Positions 23,001 to 33,463 of a stretch of 64,000 nt of DNA are shown piece after piece (the stretch's first letter is position 1; the number at the start of each line of letters is the position of its first letter). A program made the translations under genes and the position numbers. Below the pieces are notes generated by a model that did not search any database, was not told the origin of the DNA, and was given only the letters and a program-made list of their open reading frames with translations. Source of the DNA: Lineus longissimus (lineage: Eukaryota; Nemertea; Pilidiophora; Heteronemertea; Lineidae); contig NC_088310.1 in NCBI RefSeq assembly GCF_910592395.1, forward strand, positions 18,049,501 through 18,113,500, written 5' to 3'.

Positions 23001-26000
23001 AATGTCAGAAAGATATGTTCAATTAGTGCCTCCTTCCTGATCCTTATTTAATGTTTTACGATGAAGACCCAACTGTTTTCTTCCAATTGCAGTGATCCAC
23101 GTCCCTCTTCCCACGAGATCAACCGGTCTGCCAAGGACTTCAATGCTGTGCTGCAGAACTGGGAGATCCTCATGTCCAACATCAAATCATTTTATCAGGT
23201 GGGTTTCAAGAGGAAAATGGGAAGTTGGTAGATATACGAGTATGACAGGTCCAGACAATGGTACCAGGAAGTATCGTTCCGGCCAAATAGACTTTCACGT
23301 TAAAATTAGTTAAGGCCTACATGTTCCAAATGTTATCCACATAAGCACTGCCAAAAAGATCCAGAGTGTGCACTGTTTGGAATCAAATCTTGTTTAGTGT
23401 TTCGTCAGTTTGGTGCAAAAAACACACGTTGGTTATATTCGTTGTATGGTCTTTTGTGCGGTTGTCAGAGGGGGTTACACAGTTCTTAATGTATTGCATG
23501 TTAAATATCATGTCACGTGCCAGCGTCGCACAACCGATGCATAGACGTTGGTTAAGGTCCCCGCACAATAGATGCATAAAATGTGGATGGCCAAATTATT
23601 GAATATAAAGGGCTATTATGAGAGGAATTGTCTGACGATGTATTGATTCTGGTACATTGGGGTTTTATTTTTCAACAGCGGGTTTTTTTACACCTGCAGC
23701 TGACAATAAACTTGCCGGGACACGAGTAGCTCAAGTTTAAAATATCACAAATGGTGTATAATGAATATCACGATGAGTGATGAGATTTAGCTGTGTATTG
23801 TGTGCCGGATCAATTCTGAATGAGGTTTTAATCTTTAAAGTCCTTTATAAATAGATTATTTGAATGGAACTTAGTCTTAATAATCTCAGTATCATACTTT
23901 TGAATGGATTTTGGTGTTGTTTTATAGATGAATTGGCTATAAAAAACTGTTTGTTGATAATACCATGAAGGTTTCTTAGGCGGCTTGGATATAAAATTTG
24001 GGGGATATGGTCCTTTTTGTGGGGATAATATTTCATGGAATTTCAGTCTGAATACATGTACTTATTGTTGTTGATAAAAATTGGCTATTACTCTTTTATA
24101 ATATGGTATCCAAAAAGGACTTTGAGCACATTGAAAAGCGTTATGTAAGAAAGTTCTCAATGTTATTATTATTGTGCCTCTAATCAGAAGGGTCTCTGAT
24201 CAGAAGGTGCCTCTAATCAGAAGGGTCTGTAATCAGAAGGTGCCTCTAATCAGAAGGGTCTCTAATCAGAAGGTGCCTCTAATCAGAACGGTCTCTAATC
24301 AGAAGGGTCTCTGATCAGAAGGTGCCTCTAATCAGAAGGGTATCTGATCAGAAGGTGCCTCTAATCAGAAGGGTCTCTGATCAGAAGGTGCCTCTCATCA
24401 GAAAGTACCTCTAATCAGAAGGTGCCTCTAATCAGAAGGGTATCTGATCAGAAGGTGCCTCTAATCAGAAGGGTCTCTGATCAGAAGGTGCCTCTAATCA
24501 GAAAGTACCTCTAATCAGAAGGTGCCTCTAATCAGAAGGGTCTCTGATCAGAAGGTGCCTCTAATCAGAAGGTGCCTCTAATCAGAAGGTGCCTCTAATC
24601 AGAAGGGTCTCTGATCAGAAGGTGCCTCTAATCAGAAGGTGCCTCTAATCAGAAGGTGCCTCTAATCAGAAGGTGCCTCTAATCAGAAGGTGCCTCTAAT
24701 CAGAAGGTGCCTCTAATCAGAAGGATCTCTGATCAAAAGGTGCCTCTAATCAGAAGGGACTAAATGATAAAAGGATCAAATGTTAAAATCAACTTTTTCA
24801 AATGTACAAATATTACTGATCCTTGATAAAAAACTGTCTTAAGGAGTTGCTCTGTGCATATTGTTTCTGCACCTAATATCAATATGTCATGTTGTTGCGT
24901 TCTTCAGGAATATCTCCAGCAGCTGATCACCATGAAGCTCCCAAACCTGGTGACCATTGTCAGGGAGCCTGATAAAGGTATGTAGTGTTTAGCCCAATTC
25001 TCATGAAATAGCGCAATTTAAATAGTTTTAACTCTTCCAATGATGTGACTATCTTCGTCTCATAGTGAACATCACGTCTGCTCTTATTGCTCCAAAACAT
25101 TTGAACAAAATAGCTTGAACGATGGCTTGAACTATTGATATCTGTGGAATCTTCATCAGACATCTTTGCTATACATGTATTACGTTATAATGTCATGTTT
25201 GAATTGTTATCTCAAGCGCAGATGAATTTTTGTTAGAAAATCGATGAAATAGAGATGAGGATCGAAATAATCGTTATGACTTGACTGTTTCAGAATCGAC
25301 TGTAAAGGAGTTGCACAAAGTTCTTCTGTTACTGCTCGGTTGTGCAGTGCAGTGTGAGAGAAAGGAGGATTACGTGAGTGCCATCAAACAACTCGACATT
25401 GGCACACAGCAAGAACTTGTCGAATACATCAAAGAGGTATTTAAAGTCTTGTAACCACTTTGGATGTCCTGCTAAAAGGGCGTCCTGCTCAGTTAATGAT
25501 GATGGATTCTATCTAAAAGAGTGTCCTGCTCAGTTGTATGATGATGGATTCTATCTAAAAGAGTGTCCTGCTCAGTTAATGATGATGGATTCTATCTAAA
25601 AGAGTGTCCTGCTCAGTTGTATGATGATGGATTCTATCTAAAAGGGCGTCCTGCTCAGTTAATGATGATGGATTCTATCTAAAAGAGTGTCCTGCTCAGT
25701 TGTATGATGATGGATTCTATCTAAAAGAGTGTCCTGCTCAGTTGTATGATGATGGATTCTATCTAAAAGAGTGTCCTGCTCAGTTGTATGATGATGGATT
25801 CTATCTGAAAGAGTGTCCTGCTCAGTTTTATGATGATGGATTCTATCTAAAAGATTGTCCTGCTCAGTTGTATGATGATGGATTCTATCTAAAAGAGTGT
25901 CCTGCTCAGTCGTATGATGATGGATTCTATCTAAAAGAGTGTCCTGCTCAGTCGTATGATGATGGATTCTATCTAAAAGAGTGTCCTGCTCAGTTGTATG

Positions 26001-29000
26001 ATGATGGATTCTATCTAAAAGGGTGTCCTGCTCAGTTGTATGATGATGCATTCTATCTAAAAAAGTGTCCTGCTCAGTTGTATGATGATGGATTCTATCT
26101 AGATGAGATGGTTTTATCTAAAAACCTATAAGCTTCAATGCCTCAGAGACTGAAAACGAATGATAGACTCTTTCATCCCTGGGCACTTCATCTTGTTGTC
26201 AGAGCTAATAATTCTTTCTTGCTCTTTGTATCGTGGAGGTATACTTTGTTTGAGAGTGTATGATTCTAATGTTACAAAAATGATCTTAAAAGTGATGAAT
26301 ATTACATCTTTCTTCAACAGATTACGGACAATTCCATCAGTGTCTTTGCCAACGACCTTGACCTCAATGGCCTGAGTGACATGGGTCGCTGTATGTATGG
26401 TCACCTGCGGCGGCTAGCCAATGAGAGGGATGAATATGCAGAGGTGAGCTATCATAATGAGGTCTATTCAGATCAGAAAAAGTCATCAAGTAGCCAGTGA
26501 AATAACAAAAATTCTCAAATTCAATCTTCCAAACGTTCTTCTCTGTTCTAACCAATACATCACAAACAACCTTGAAGTAGGCCATTCAACACTGACCAGA
26601 ACTTCAGTATTTACATTTTAGTGCGGTAGCTATAATGGTTAAAGTGTCCTACTCTCAATCCTTGGGTCGTGAGTTTGAACCTTGGTCTGGTTGCCGCTTT
26701 TGTTCTTCTCAAGTCCAGCTCAGTTTCGCAGTTAAATGAAGTCTGCCTTTGATACCCCAGGGTGCCTCTGTGGAAACCTATAGTGACAATTGTTGCGAAG
26801 CGCTTTGGTACAGACCAAGGTCAGTGATAAGTGCTAAATAAAAGCCACCAGTATTGTTAGAAAGTACTGCCCGCATCACAAATGTGACAGTATTGCCTAA
26901 CTAGAGATCATGCACCACTGATTGAATCCCCATTCTCATTCACCTCCTTCTTCAGTTTTTGTACGAGGTGAGTCAAGAGAGGGAATTCTACAAGAATCAA
27001 GTTGAGAAACGCAACCATTTTATCACACCGCCGCCAAATCTGGAAAGACAGCACCTTGCCAATGAGCTGACACAATGTCATCATCAGATCGAGGACATGG
27101 AAAATGAGCTGTAAGTCAAGATAAGCCAGAAATACCAACGCTTTTTGTGTGCTTGCTTGGCATTGGCTTAAGTTCCCATCATGAAACATAACCAAAGTGC
27201 AGCGAACCTTGCTTCGTGGAACCTAACACCTGTTGCAAGGTGTGGGAGTTCTTGAGCATTGGGCCAGGTGGCAGTAGTGTACAGTACCTCAAAAAAAGTT
27301 GCATGGAACTGGAAAAGCTCAATTGTTTATTTGTTCCAGTCAAACGAGCCTACTGCATGTGGCAGCAACAAAAATTGCTCATTTTCACGGCACTAAAGTT
27401 TTGTCTGATGTGTTTCAGGGAAGAGAAATGCAGACAGTTGACAGATCTGAAGGACAACATGAGAGGTATTGAAACATCGTTAGTCAAGCTGAGATCTGAG
27501 GTAAGAGATACGAGCACATCGGGTAAAAATATTTTAGAATCTTGTTGACAGGGCCTGGTGCCTGTGACTAGATAAATAGAATCTCAGAGGAGTTGAATAT
27601 CCAACCTGAAAACTTGGTCAGCTAAATATAGAGCTGTTAGAAAATCTTGTGTTGAAAGCATCATGCTGCTTGTACTGGTCAACAACATGTCAGTCTTGAG
27701 TTGTGAAGATATTGGGATGTGCTAACTTTTTAACAGTGTCTTTAGTTGGCTTAGACAACTGAGGATCTGGGACAGAAATTTCTTCATCCGCGCTCTTAAA
27801 AACACTGATTGCGTTGCAGAATTACCGCATGACGGAGGAATTGCGGGGTACACGAATGAACAGAGATGAACTGGAGGTGCTGCGTGAACAAGCGAGCATG
27901 TCGGAACGATTCGAGAATGAGGTGTTTCACTTGAAACAGAAAATCGTGGAGCTGGACTTCTACAAAACGCGCGTGGAGGAACTGCGTGAAGACAATAACG
28001 CGCTGATCGAAGCTCGGGCCAAGCTGGAAGAGAAGTTGGAGAAAAGTCACAAGAGGGAGTCGACAGTCATTGACGACCTTGTCAAATGTCAGATTCAGTT
28101 GGAGGATTTGGCAACAGTAAGTTTTGAGCGATTCCTTAGACTCGCTAAGATGAAAGTCTGTCCGACCCTCTGTCACATGGATATGTACCAAGTTTAGTTA
28201 AAAGAATTATGGAGATAAATCCTTGTCAAAGTATGTGAAGCCATCAGAAAAACAATAGGTGCATTCGCATACATGAGGCAGCTGTCTACACATTGGCAAT
28301 GTGGCAACAAGAAACAAGAGATTATTCTTTGATAGTGCTCCTCCATCCACCCAAAAATGACAATATGGGGACACATTATTCTAGAGTAAGTAATCCATCA
28401 TGCAACTTTGCTGAAAATGAGGTTGTAACTTAAACTGCACTGCTGCCGATTTATTCAATTCTAACTGGTGACCTGTAGTATCTTACTTAGCTGTGATTGT
28501 AAAGTCCTAGAACTGCCAAATGCACATGTCCCAGACTGATTTCTTCTTTTACTTTATCCATTTGACAGGATAAAGAGAAAGACCAGAAGAAGATTGAGGG
28601 TCTGATGGAAGATACACGACGTCTTGAATATGAGAAGAGACAGATCGTGAAGCAGGCCAAGGCCGACAGAGAACGGGGAAAAAAGGAACTTGAGCAAGCT
28701 AACAGTAAGTTGGGTGATAGAATGAATGAGGGAGGGGGTAGTAGACAATACAGATGTTGTGCATCATTTACGACTCCCAGTCCGAATTCAACTTTGAGAG
28801 TGAATTACATTCGTCATATGACAACTTGATTCAACGGAACAGGCAACACTTTGACATTGATACGAACCTGTGCATACAGCGGAAATAATGAGGTACTATT
28901 CTAAGTCATGGTGATGGCCTATACGACTTGGCTAACAACTTTGTTATATCTGTCTCATGCACTGGTCCAGTTTGGAATTTGAAGCGTCATTGTAAAGATT

Positions 29001-30003
29001 CAGGTGGAATATCAACATGAAAATGTTTGTCAATTGGTGTAAGTCGAATGTATTGCTCACACATCTCACAGTAGGTCGAAATGATTCACGCTTGTACGGG
29101 GAATATATTGAGTGCTGAGTCTGACATGACCAAGGGCCCTTACTGTGTATACTAGTCACTTGAAGATGGTCAAATTAGCCCCTCTCCTCCTGCCTATAGT
29201 CCCCCTTCAACATGTTTATTTAAATTTCAGGAGGATGCTCAATATCAGAAGAGCTCAAGAACCAGACCGTGTCAGAACGCAATTTAGAGTTGGAGTTAGA
29301 AAACGATAAACTTAAACACGAACTGGAACAAGTAAAGGAAAAGGCCGCACATGAAATGAAATGGAAAGTGAAGGAAGTGTACAGAGAAAAACAAGTTTTG
29401 GAACGGACTATAGAAAAGATCACAGAGGAGGTAACGCTCGAAAAGACAAACTGTAAAAAACTTGAGAATAAAGTGCGGGAAATTTCGCTGCAGAATGAAC
29501 GTTTGGAGGAGGAGATGGATATCTTGAAGGATAGTCACGAGCACCACGTGGAAGGGTTGGAGACTCAGATTGAAGATCTGCGGGCCACGGTTGAGGAACT
29601 ACGGAAACGCAATGAAAAGAGTTCGCAGGAACGTTTGCGGTTGATCGAGCAGGAGAATCTGCAGATGTTCCGAAGCGTGGCCGATTTGTCATCGCAATTG
29701 ACGCGTGTGAAATACAGCAACAGATTCCTACGGAAGTCTTGTGACAAATTAAAAGACGATGTCGACAAGAATGTGGTGTTCGGGAACGATAACGATAAAT
29801 TACGACGCGAGAACTATGATCTGAAACGCGGGCAGGCGTCTTCGCGACTCGCAGTGGAAATCTCGGCCGAACTGGAGAAGAAGAATCTGACTATTGAAAT
29901 TGAGAATCGCAAATTGAAAAAGTTGGTGAATATATTGAAAACTACGTTGACGCAGGTTGATCCATTAAACCGCATTACGTATCATTACATAACTAGCTTA
30001 TGA
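17076..30003 (+). CDS. CCDC88/Girdin-Daple-like HOOK-domain coiled-coil protein (short form)
   Basis: Eleven coding exons: 17076-17129, 17423-17508, 23093-23198, 24908-24977, 25294-25436, 26321-26443, 26956-27110, 27419-27500, 27820-28116, 28569-28704, 29231-30003. They join in frame to 674 aa. Residues 1-150 form a HOOK (CH-like) domain: NPLVLWVQSF, DGVFLNDVM, SFYQEYLQQLITMKLPNL, KVLLLLLGCAVQCERKEDY. Residues about 170-660 are continuous coiled coil, with the family-diagnostic MNRDELEVLREQ (about 285) and FYKTRVEELREDN (about 317). In vertebrates and flies these scaffolds bind dynein, actin or Disheveled and act in trafficking, cell polarity and cilia. Those proteins are 1300-2000 aa; this one stops after a 257-codon last exon with no visible Galpha-binding or PDZ-binding tail. 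That exon contains a possible donor (CAG/GTTGAT near 29956), so a longer isoform is not excluded. Confidence 0.92.
17218..17235. repeat. Poly-G tract
   Basis: An uninterrupted run of about 18 G in the first intron of the CCDC88-like gene. Similar runs recur throughout the window and may be assembly-sensitive. Confidence 0.9.
17698..18118. mobile_element. GC-rich element with inverted ends (TTCTACACGAGGAC)
   Basis: GTTCTACACGAGGACAGTTG at the left has a counterpart CCGTCCTCGTGTAAAAGCAAC at the right in inverted orientation. The GC-rich interior repeats variants of CGAGTCACTTGAG and GTGTAGAAC many times. It sits in intron 2 of the CCDC88-like gene and its composition is unlike the AT-rich flanks. 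Superfamily is not recognised. Confidence 0.6.
18892..19063. mobile_element. Harbinger-like MITE with TAA target duplication
   Basis: A 172-bp element whose ends GGCCGAAGTTACATAGACCT are perfect inverted repeats of about 33 bp. It is flanked by TAA on both sides (18889-18891 and 19064-19066). A 3-bp TAA/TTA duplication with GG-starting inverted ends is typical of PIF/Harbinger. It lies in intron 2 of the CCDC88-like gene. Confidence 0.8.
19574..20577. mobile_element. 1-kb segment bounded by long inverted repeats of CAGAAACG units
   Basis: At 19574-19655, GTAGTTGTAAAACAAGAAAC is followed by a run of AAACACAGAAACG-type units. At 20497-20577 the same sequence is present in reverse complement. 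The arms are about 80 bp and nearly identical. The spacer includes a poly-G tract (about 19806) and unique DNA. It could be a composite element or a foldback rearrangement in intron 2 of the CCDC88-like gene. Confidence 0.7.
21408..21614. mobile_element. TIR element, CAGTAGAACC family, degraded copy
   Basis: GTAGAACCTCTATCACATAC occurs twice at the left end, and GGGAGGTTCCACTGTA closes the element at the right. The interior (AATGCTGTGTCCTCAATAAA) follows the family loosely. It lies in intron 2 of the CCDC88-like gene and looks older than the other copies. Confidence 0.6.
22885..23010 (+). mobile_element. SINE core fragment
   Basis: GTGTCCTTGGGCAAAACACT followed by TGGGGTGAAATTGAACAGCA resembles the conserved central core of V-SINE-type elements (CTTGGGCAAGACACTT). 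Neither a tRNA-like head nor a tail is clear. Confidence 0.45.
24174..24758. repeat. About 34-copy minisatellite of 16-17 bp
   Basis: Units GTGCCTCTAATCAGAAG and GGGTCTCTGATCAGAAG alternate and are mixed in blocks. The array fills the part of intron 3 about 150 bp before exon 24908-24977 of the CCDC88-like gene. Two unit types in higher-order arrangement point to repeated local duplication. Confidence 0.95.
25464..26107. repeat. 42-bp minisatellite, about 15 copies
   Basis: The unit begins TATGATGATGGATTCTATCT and ends with GTCCTGCTCAGTTG. Early copies are 41 or 42 bp; copies after about 25690 are exactly 42 bp. The array therefore reads open for over 400 bp on both strands, as YDDGFYLKECPAQL on plus. 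It starts about 30 bp after the donor of exon 25294-25436, and the host frame stops within the intron before reaching it, so it is not a continuation of the exon. Confidence 0.95.
26617..26860 (+). mobile_element. tRNA-derived SINE, second family
   Basis: The head GTAGCTATAATGGTTAAAGT (A-box-like) and GTCGTGAGTTTGAACCTTGG (B-box-like) are followed by a tail with GCGAAGCGCTTTGGTACAGA and AAGTGCTAAATAAAAGCC. This is the layout of a tRNA-derived SINE with a LINE-like 3' end. It differs from the family at 57.9 kb. It lies in intron 6 of the CCDC88-like gene. Confidence 0.7.
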
Positions 30004-31259
30004 TTGGGTAGGATGTCAAATTGTGGAAAACTACTGCGCTTTGCTGTTCTTCACTTTGTTTGTATTTTGCTAATCACGGAGGACAATGCTTCTGTTACCT
30101 TTGGGGCCTACAATAGTAGTGTATTAGGTGCATGGTTATCATGTTCATGATGCAATTCAGAATTGACCTCAGATTACTTTTATTGCATTTTCTTTCATAA
30201 AAGGTTACTTCTCAACACCATGCACTAAAATACTATGCCCTACTATTACAGTTTGAACAGTTGTATCTGCCAATGACAGAGACTACGGTCAGTAGAGGCA
30301 TGTTCTCTGGGATGGGCTGTAGCATGAAGTGGTATTGGTTTGGACTACATCGTGACATGGTCAGGAGAACTGGGGGCTGCATGATATGTGTATGATGTTT
30401 ATCATAAAATTATCATCTCAACCAACATCAAATACCAATACATGTAATGAACGATGCTCATTACATACAATATTTTGCCCCTCGTCTCTTTAGAACATTC
30501 TCCTTCAAGCTCAAAGATAACTGCTTTGTTTGACGAAGACCACTCATGCATAAGCCCAATCCCCTCTTTTTATTCTATAGGGTCAAAAGTTAGCAAACTG
30601 ACAATCTCAAAGGTAAGATAAAACATGCCCAAATCTACTTTAAAAGTAGCTGGGTTTTCTGCCAGGAGTGCTGTTTAAAATATGCTGTTAGTGAGAGTAA
30701 CTTTGGCACTGTCAGTTGGCAAATTGGCAGATTTCTACTTTAAAAGTTAGTCGGGAGTTTCAGCCAGAATTGCACTTTGTTTAATTGGTTTTGTCTTCAT
30801 GTTGTCTGAGAACATGGTTGGTGCTTGATCTCATAAAAAGAACATGACATTTTAGTTTGTGCTCTGTAGCTGTTATTGTGGATTCATTTTAAAAAATGAT
30901 TGATAGGGTTTCATTTTTGATACCACTGGGTTCTGATGGTGTGGGGAAAAGAATCTTTTAGTTCCAAAGAGAAATGTGTGCTACACTATCCTATCAAGAA
31001 TAGCTTAAAGGGTTTATTGATATGCTCCTGTATTGATCTTGTTCTAAGAGCATAATTTATTGTGAATCTGTTGTCATAATTATTTATTTGTGTTTCATCA
31101 TCGCCATGCATGCAATATAGTTTAGGCTTTTATGCAATATTGTGAAAAGTGTTTTACCGTAGTTGTGATTGCACATAGTTTAGATAGAGATGGCTTACTT
31201 TAGTACACTTTTAGGCCTAAGTCTGGAAAGACTCCTGGCCACTTGATTGGGCGACTTTG
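30004..31259. other. 3' flank of the CCDC88-like gene
   Basis: AT-rich, UTR-like DNA after the stop codon. Two short related pieces with CTACTTTAAAAGT lie at about 30635 and 30735. No further coiled-coil exon was found here, which supports the short form of the gene. An AATAAA occurs near 31608. Confidence 0.4.
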
Positions 31260-31465
31260 CGATCCCAAAACCTGGCAGGTCATGATGCCCGTGTTGGGGG
31301 GGGTGGGTGGTGGGGGGGGGGGGGGGGGTCACTTCCAAAGAAGGGGTATGCAAATCCGTTTTCATGGAATTTTTTTTTCCAGGACAAGGAGGTCAAGTGC
31401 ATACCCCTTTCTATGAGAGTGACCCCCCCCCCCAGGTTCAAATGAGGCATTCCCGTGCTATCAAA
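31260..31465. mobile_element. Element with G-run/C-run inverted ends
   Basis: GATGCCCGTGTTGGGG...GGGTCACTTCC...AAGGGGTATGCAAA on the left is mirrored on the right by TGCATACCCCTTTCTATGAG, GTGACCCCCCCCC and AATGAGGCATTCCCGTGCTA. The long G run near 31310-31327 and C run near 31425-31434 therefore belong to the two arms of one inverted-repeat element. Confidence 0.6.
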
Positions 31466-31828
31466 TTGGGGACTTTGCCTTGTGGCACTGTTGGTTTATT
31501 CATATGCATTCCTCTACTGTCCATTTTGACGTCCATTTCCTCTCCAGGTATATATATTTGCATCCAAAATTGATATCAGAGGGCTTCCAGTGTAGAAGAG
31601 TTTTAGAATAAATTATTGATGTTGACAAGTTACCGGTTTTTGTCCTTTGTATCATCCAGAGACCGGTGGTTTTCAATGCCCTCCTCTTGATATTTCGCTA
31701 TGTATGTCAAAGGAGTATCCAAAACCTGAATCTCAGGATGCCTTTGTCTCAGTGCTAAAGTATAATGGCTCTTCTCTAAAGACCAAGGTTATCTCAGGAG
31801 AGGAGATCAACCTGTTCCTGTACTCAAC

Positions 31829-31977
31829 CATAGGCCCCTGAATGCTAATTAGCGGGATTATCGGGCTAAACAATGGGATTAGCTAGGAAATAATATATAG
31901 GGAGCTAAAAAAGTTTTTCCTAGCTAATCCCATTGTTTAGCCCGATAATCCCGCTAATTAGCATTCAGGGGCCTATG
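31829..31977. mobile_element. Perfect foldback MITE with intact 7-bp target duplication
   Basis: The 61-bp left arm (31829-31889, starting CATAGGCCCCTGAATGCTAA) is an exact reverse complement of the right arm (31917-31977), with a 27-bp loop. The element is flanked by ACTCAAC on both sides (31822-31828 and 31978-31984). It contains no coding sequence. The identity of the arms indicates a young insertion or active arm homogenisation. Confidence 0.92.
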
Positions 31978-32195
31978 ACTCAACTAGCAACTAGGGACCA
32001 AGTTGTTCCGGAGCCCTTCTGACTTTTCCATGCACTCAAGATCAGCTGTCCTAGGACAGGAGACTGATTCTGTGCTATAGACAAAATTATCCCCTGGAGA
32101 CCATGTTGTCTTTAAACAAGAGTTAGGCCACACCAGGCCTGGCACACTAGACAAAGTTGTCTTGGGGACCAGGGGCACACCCAGCCCAGCTGTTT

Positions 32196-32438
32196 ACTTC
32201 AGCCAAAGTTGTCAGACGATAGATGACACAGCTACCTCTGTTCTGCTCAAGACAAGAATGTCTCTGAGAGGGGCTAGGTTGGGAGACTGACAAGGTGTGT
32301 CAGGAATGGTGGCCTTGCACTTCAGCCAAAGTTGTCTGACAGCAGAGGACAGAGCTGCCCCTGTTCTCCTATCCAGAGAAGAATGTTTTGGAGAGGCGCT
32401 AGGTTTGGAGACGGACAAGATCTTGAGGGGACGGGGAC
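32196..32438. repeat. About 123-bp imperfect tandem duplication
   Basis: ACTTCAGCCAAAGTTGTC starts two adjacent copies that share GGCTAGGTTGGGAGACTGAC-type ends. The copies differ at many positions, so the duplication is old. It lies between the CCDC88-like gene and CCSAP. Confidence 0.8.
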
Positions 32439-32759
32439 GCGTAGCACAATTGGCTGTTCTGCCTGCATTCCTGAGCTGCCCCGGATGAAGCCTTCAGTGT
32501 GTAATTACCTCTTCGACATGACATACTGAGGATATATTATATGCAACTTTTAAAGTATGCCTAAGATGGATTATCAGGACAACAAGGACCAGGATGGATG
32601 TCTCCCACAGGTAAAGGAAGGATGGATGTGCTTTTTGGCCTCATTAGAATCCAGGGATTACGATTTTTTCATTAACATTTCTTTGCTAAAAAGTGCAATT
32701 GATCCACCTAGTAGAGTACCCATTATGTACATCCTCGCCCACACCTGCCACGTGGTTTG

Positions 32760-33463
32760 ACCAGATAATGGGATACCAAGTTTCAAATTTCGCGCCGTAC
32801 AGCAGCGCCATCTCAGGGTAACAATAATAACTGGAATTGGCGCGATCACGTGACACCCACAGGAAACCAGTTCGAACGTGCAGAGAAAAATAAGCAAGCA
32901 ATTTCGAAGTGAGCAAATAAACTATCGGTTTTGAGGTGACAGCAGTTAAGATCAGGTATTAAACTTTTCAGTCATGTTAAATATGTATTAACAACCATGC
33001 ACAATTGTCGTATTTCTAAATTCGTGCCAGCATTTTTATGTATGCAGTGAAAGAATGGGGGTTGATTTTGAAAAAGTTCAAAAATATTTGTTTACTGGTT
33101 ATGCATGTACATGCATGAATGTCCACAATGCATGTAATTTGGTAGTTCTGGTTTAAATGGTAATGCCTAATGGTCATAGAATGTCAGTAAGTCAATGTTG
33201 AGATGTCAGATGTGGTTCGAGTGACAGCACTGATCCAGGCAGATATTGAGAGAGGAGTGAGGAGGGTCGAGGATAGACCACATTCAAAAGGCAGCCAACA
33301 CTAACAACAGGTGACGCAACAGGTCGTATGGTTTATGTTTTTGCGGCTCTTGGGTTTGGGGGAGATCCTGTCAGGCATATTGGTGCTTTGGCGTTTCAAG
33401 TTAATCATTATCAGTAATATCATGGCATATTTCAGAATATTCATTAATCTTATGTTTTTCAGG
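32760..33463 (+). promoter_or_regulatory. Upstream region and 5' leader of CCSAP
   Basis: CpG-containing DNA with TTCGCGCCG (near 32788), GGCGCGATCACGTGACAC (near 32839) and further CpGs precedes the gene, unlike the AT-rich surroundings. The coding exon begins right after an acceptor (AG at 33461-33462), so the transcription start and a non-coding first exon must lie upstream, plausibly here. A 33-codon open frame at 33203-33304 precedes a GTGACG donor-like site. No start site can be placed from sequence alone. Confidence 0.4.

Noticed and set aside
24174-24758. CRISPR-like regularly repeated array
   Set aside because: Units are contiguous without spacers and lie in a eukaryotic intron; it is a minisatellite. 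The same holds for 2662-2951 and 40108-40470.
25659-26131. Long open frames of 130-143 codons on both strands
   Set aside because: They are produced by a 42-bp tandem array whose unit is a multiple of three, with no splice support.
29296-29768. Minus-strand frames over the last CCDC88-like exon
   Set aside because: Antisense shadows of coiled-coil coding sequence.
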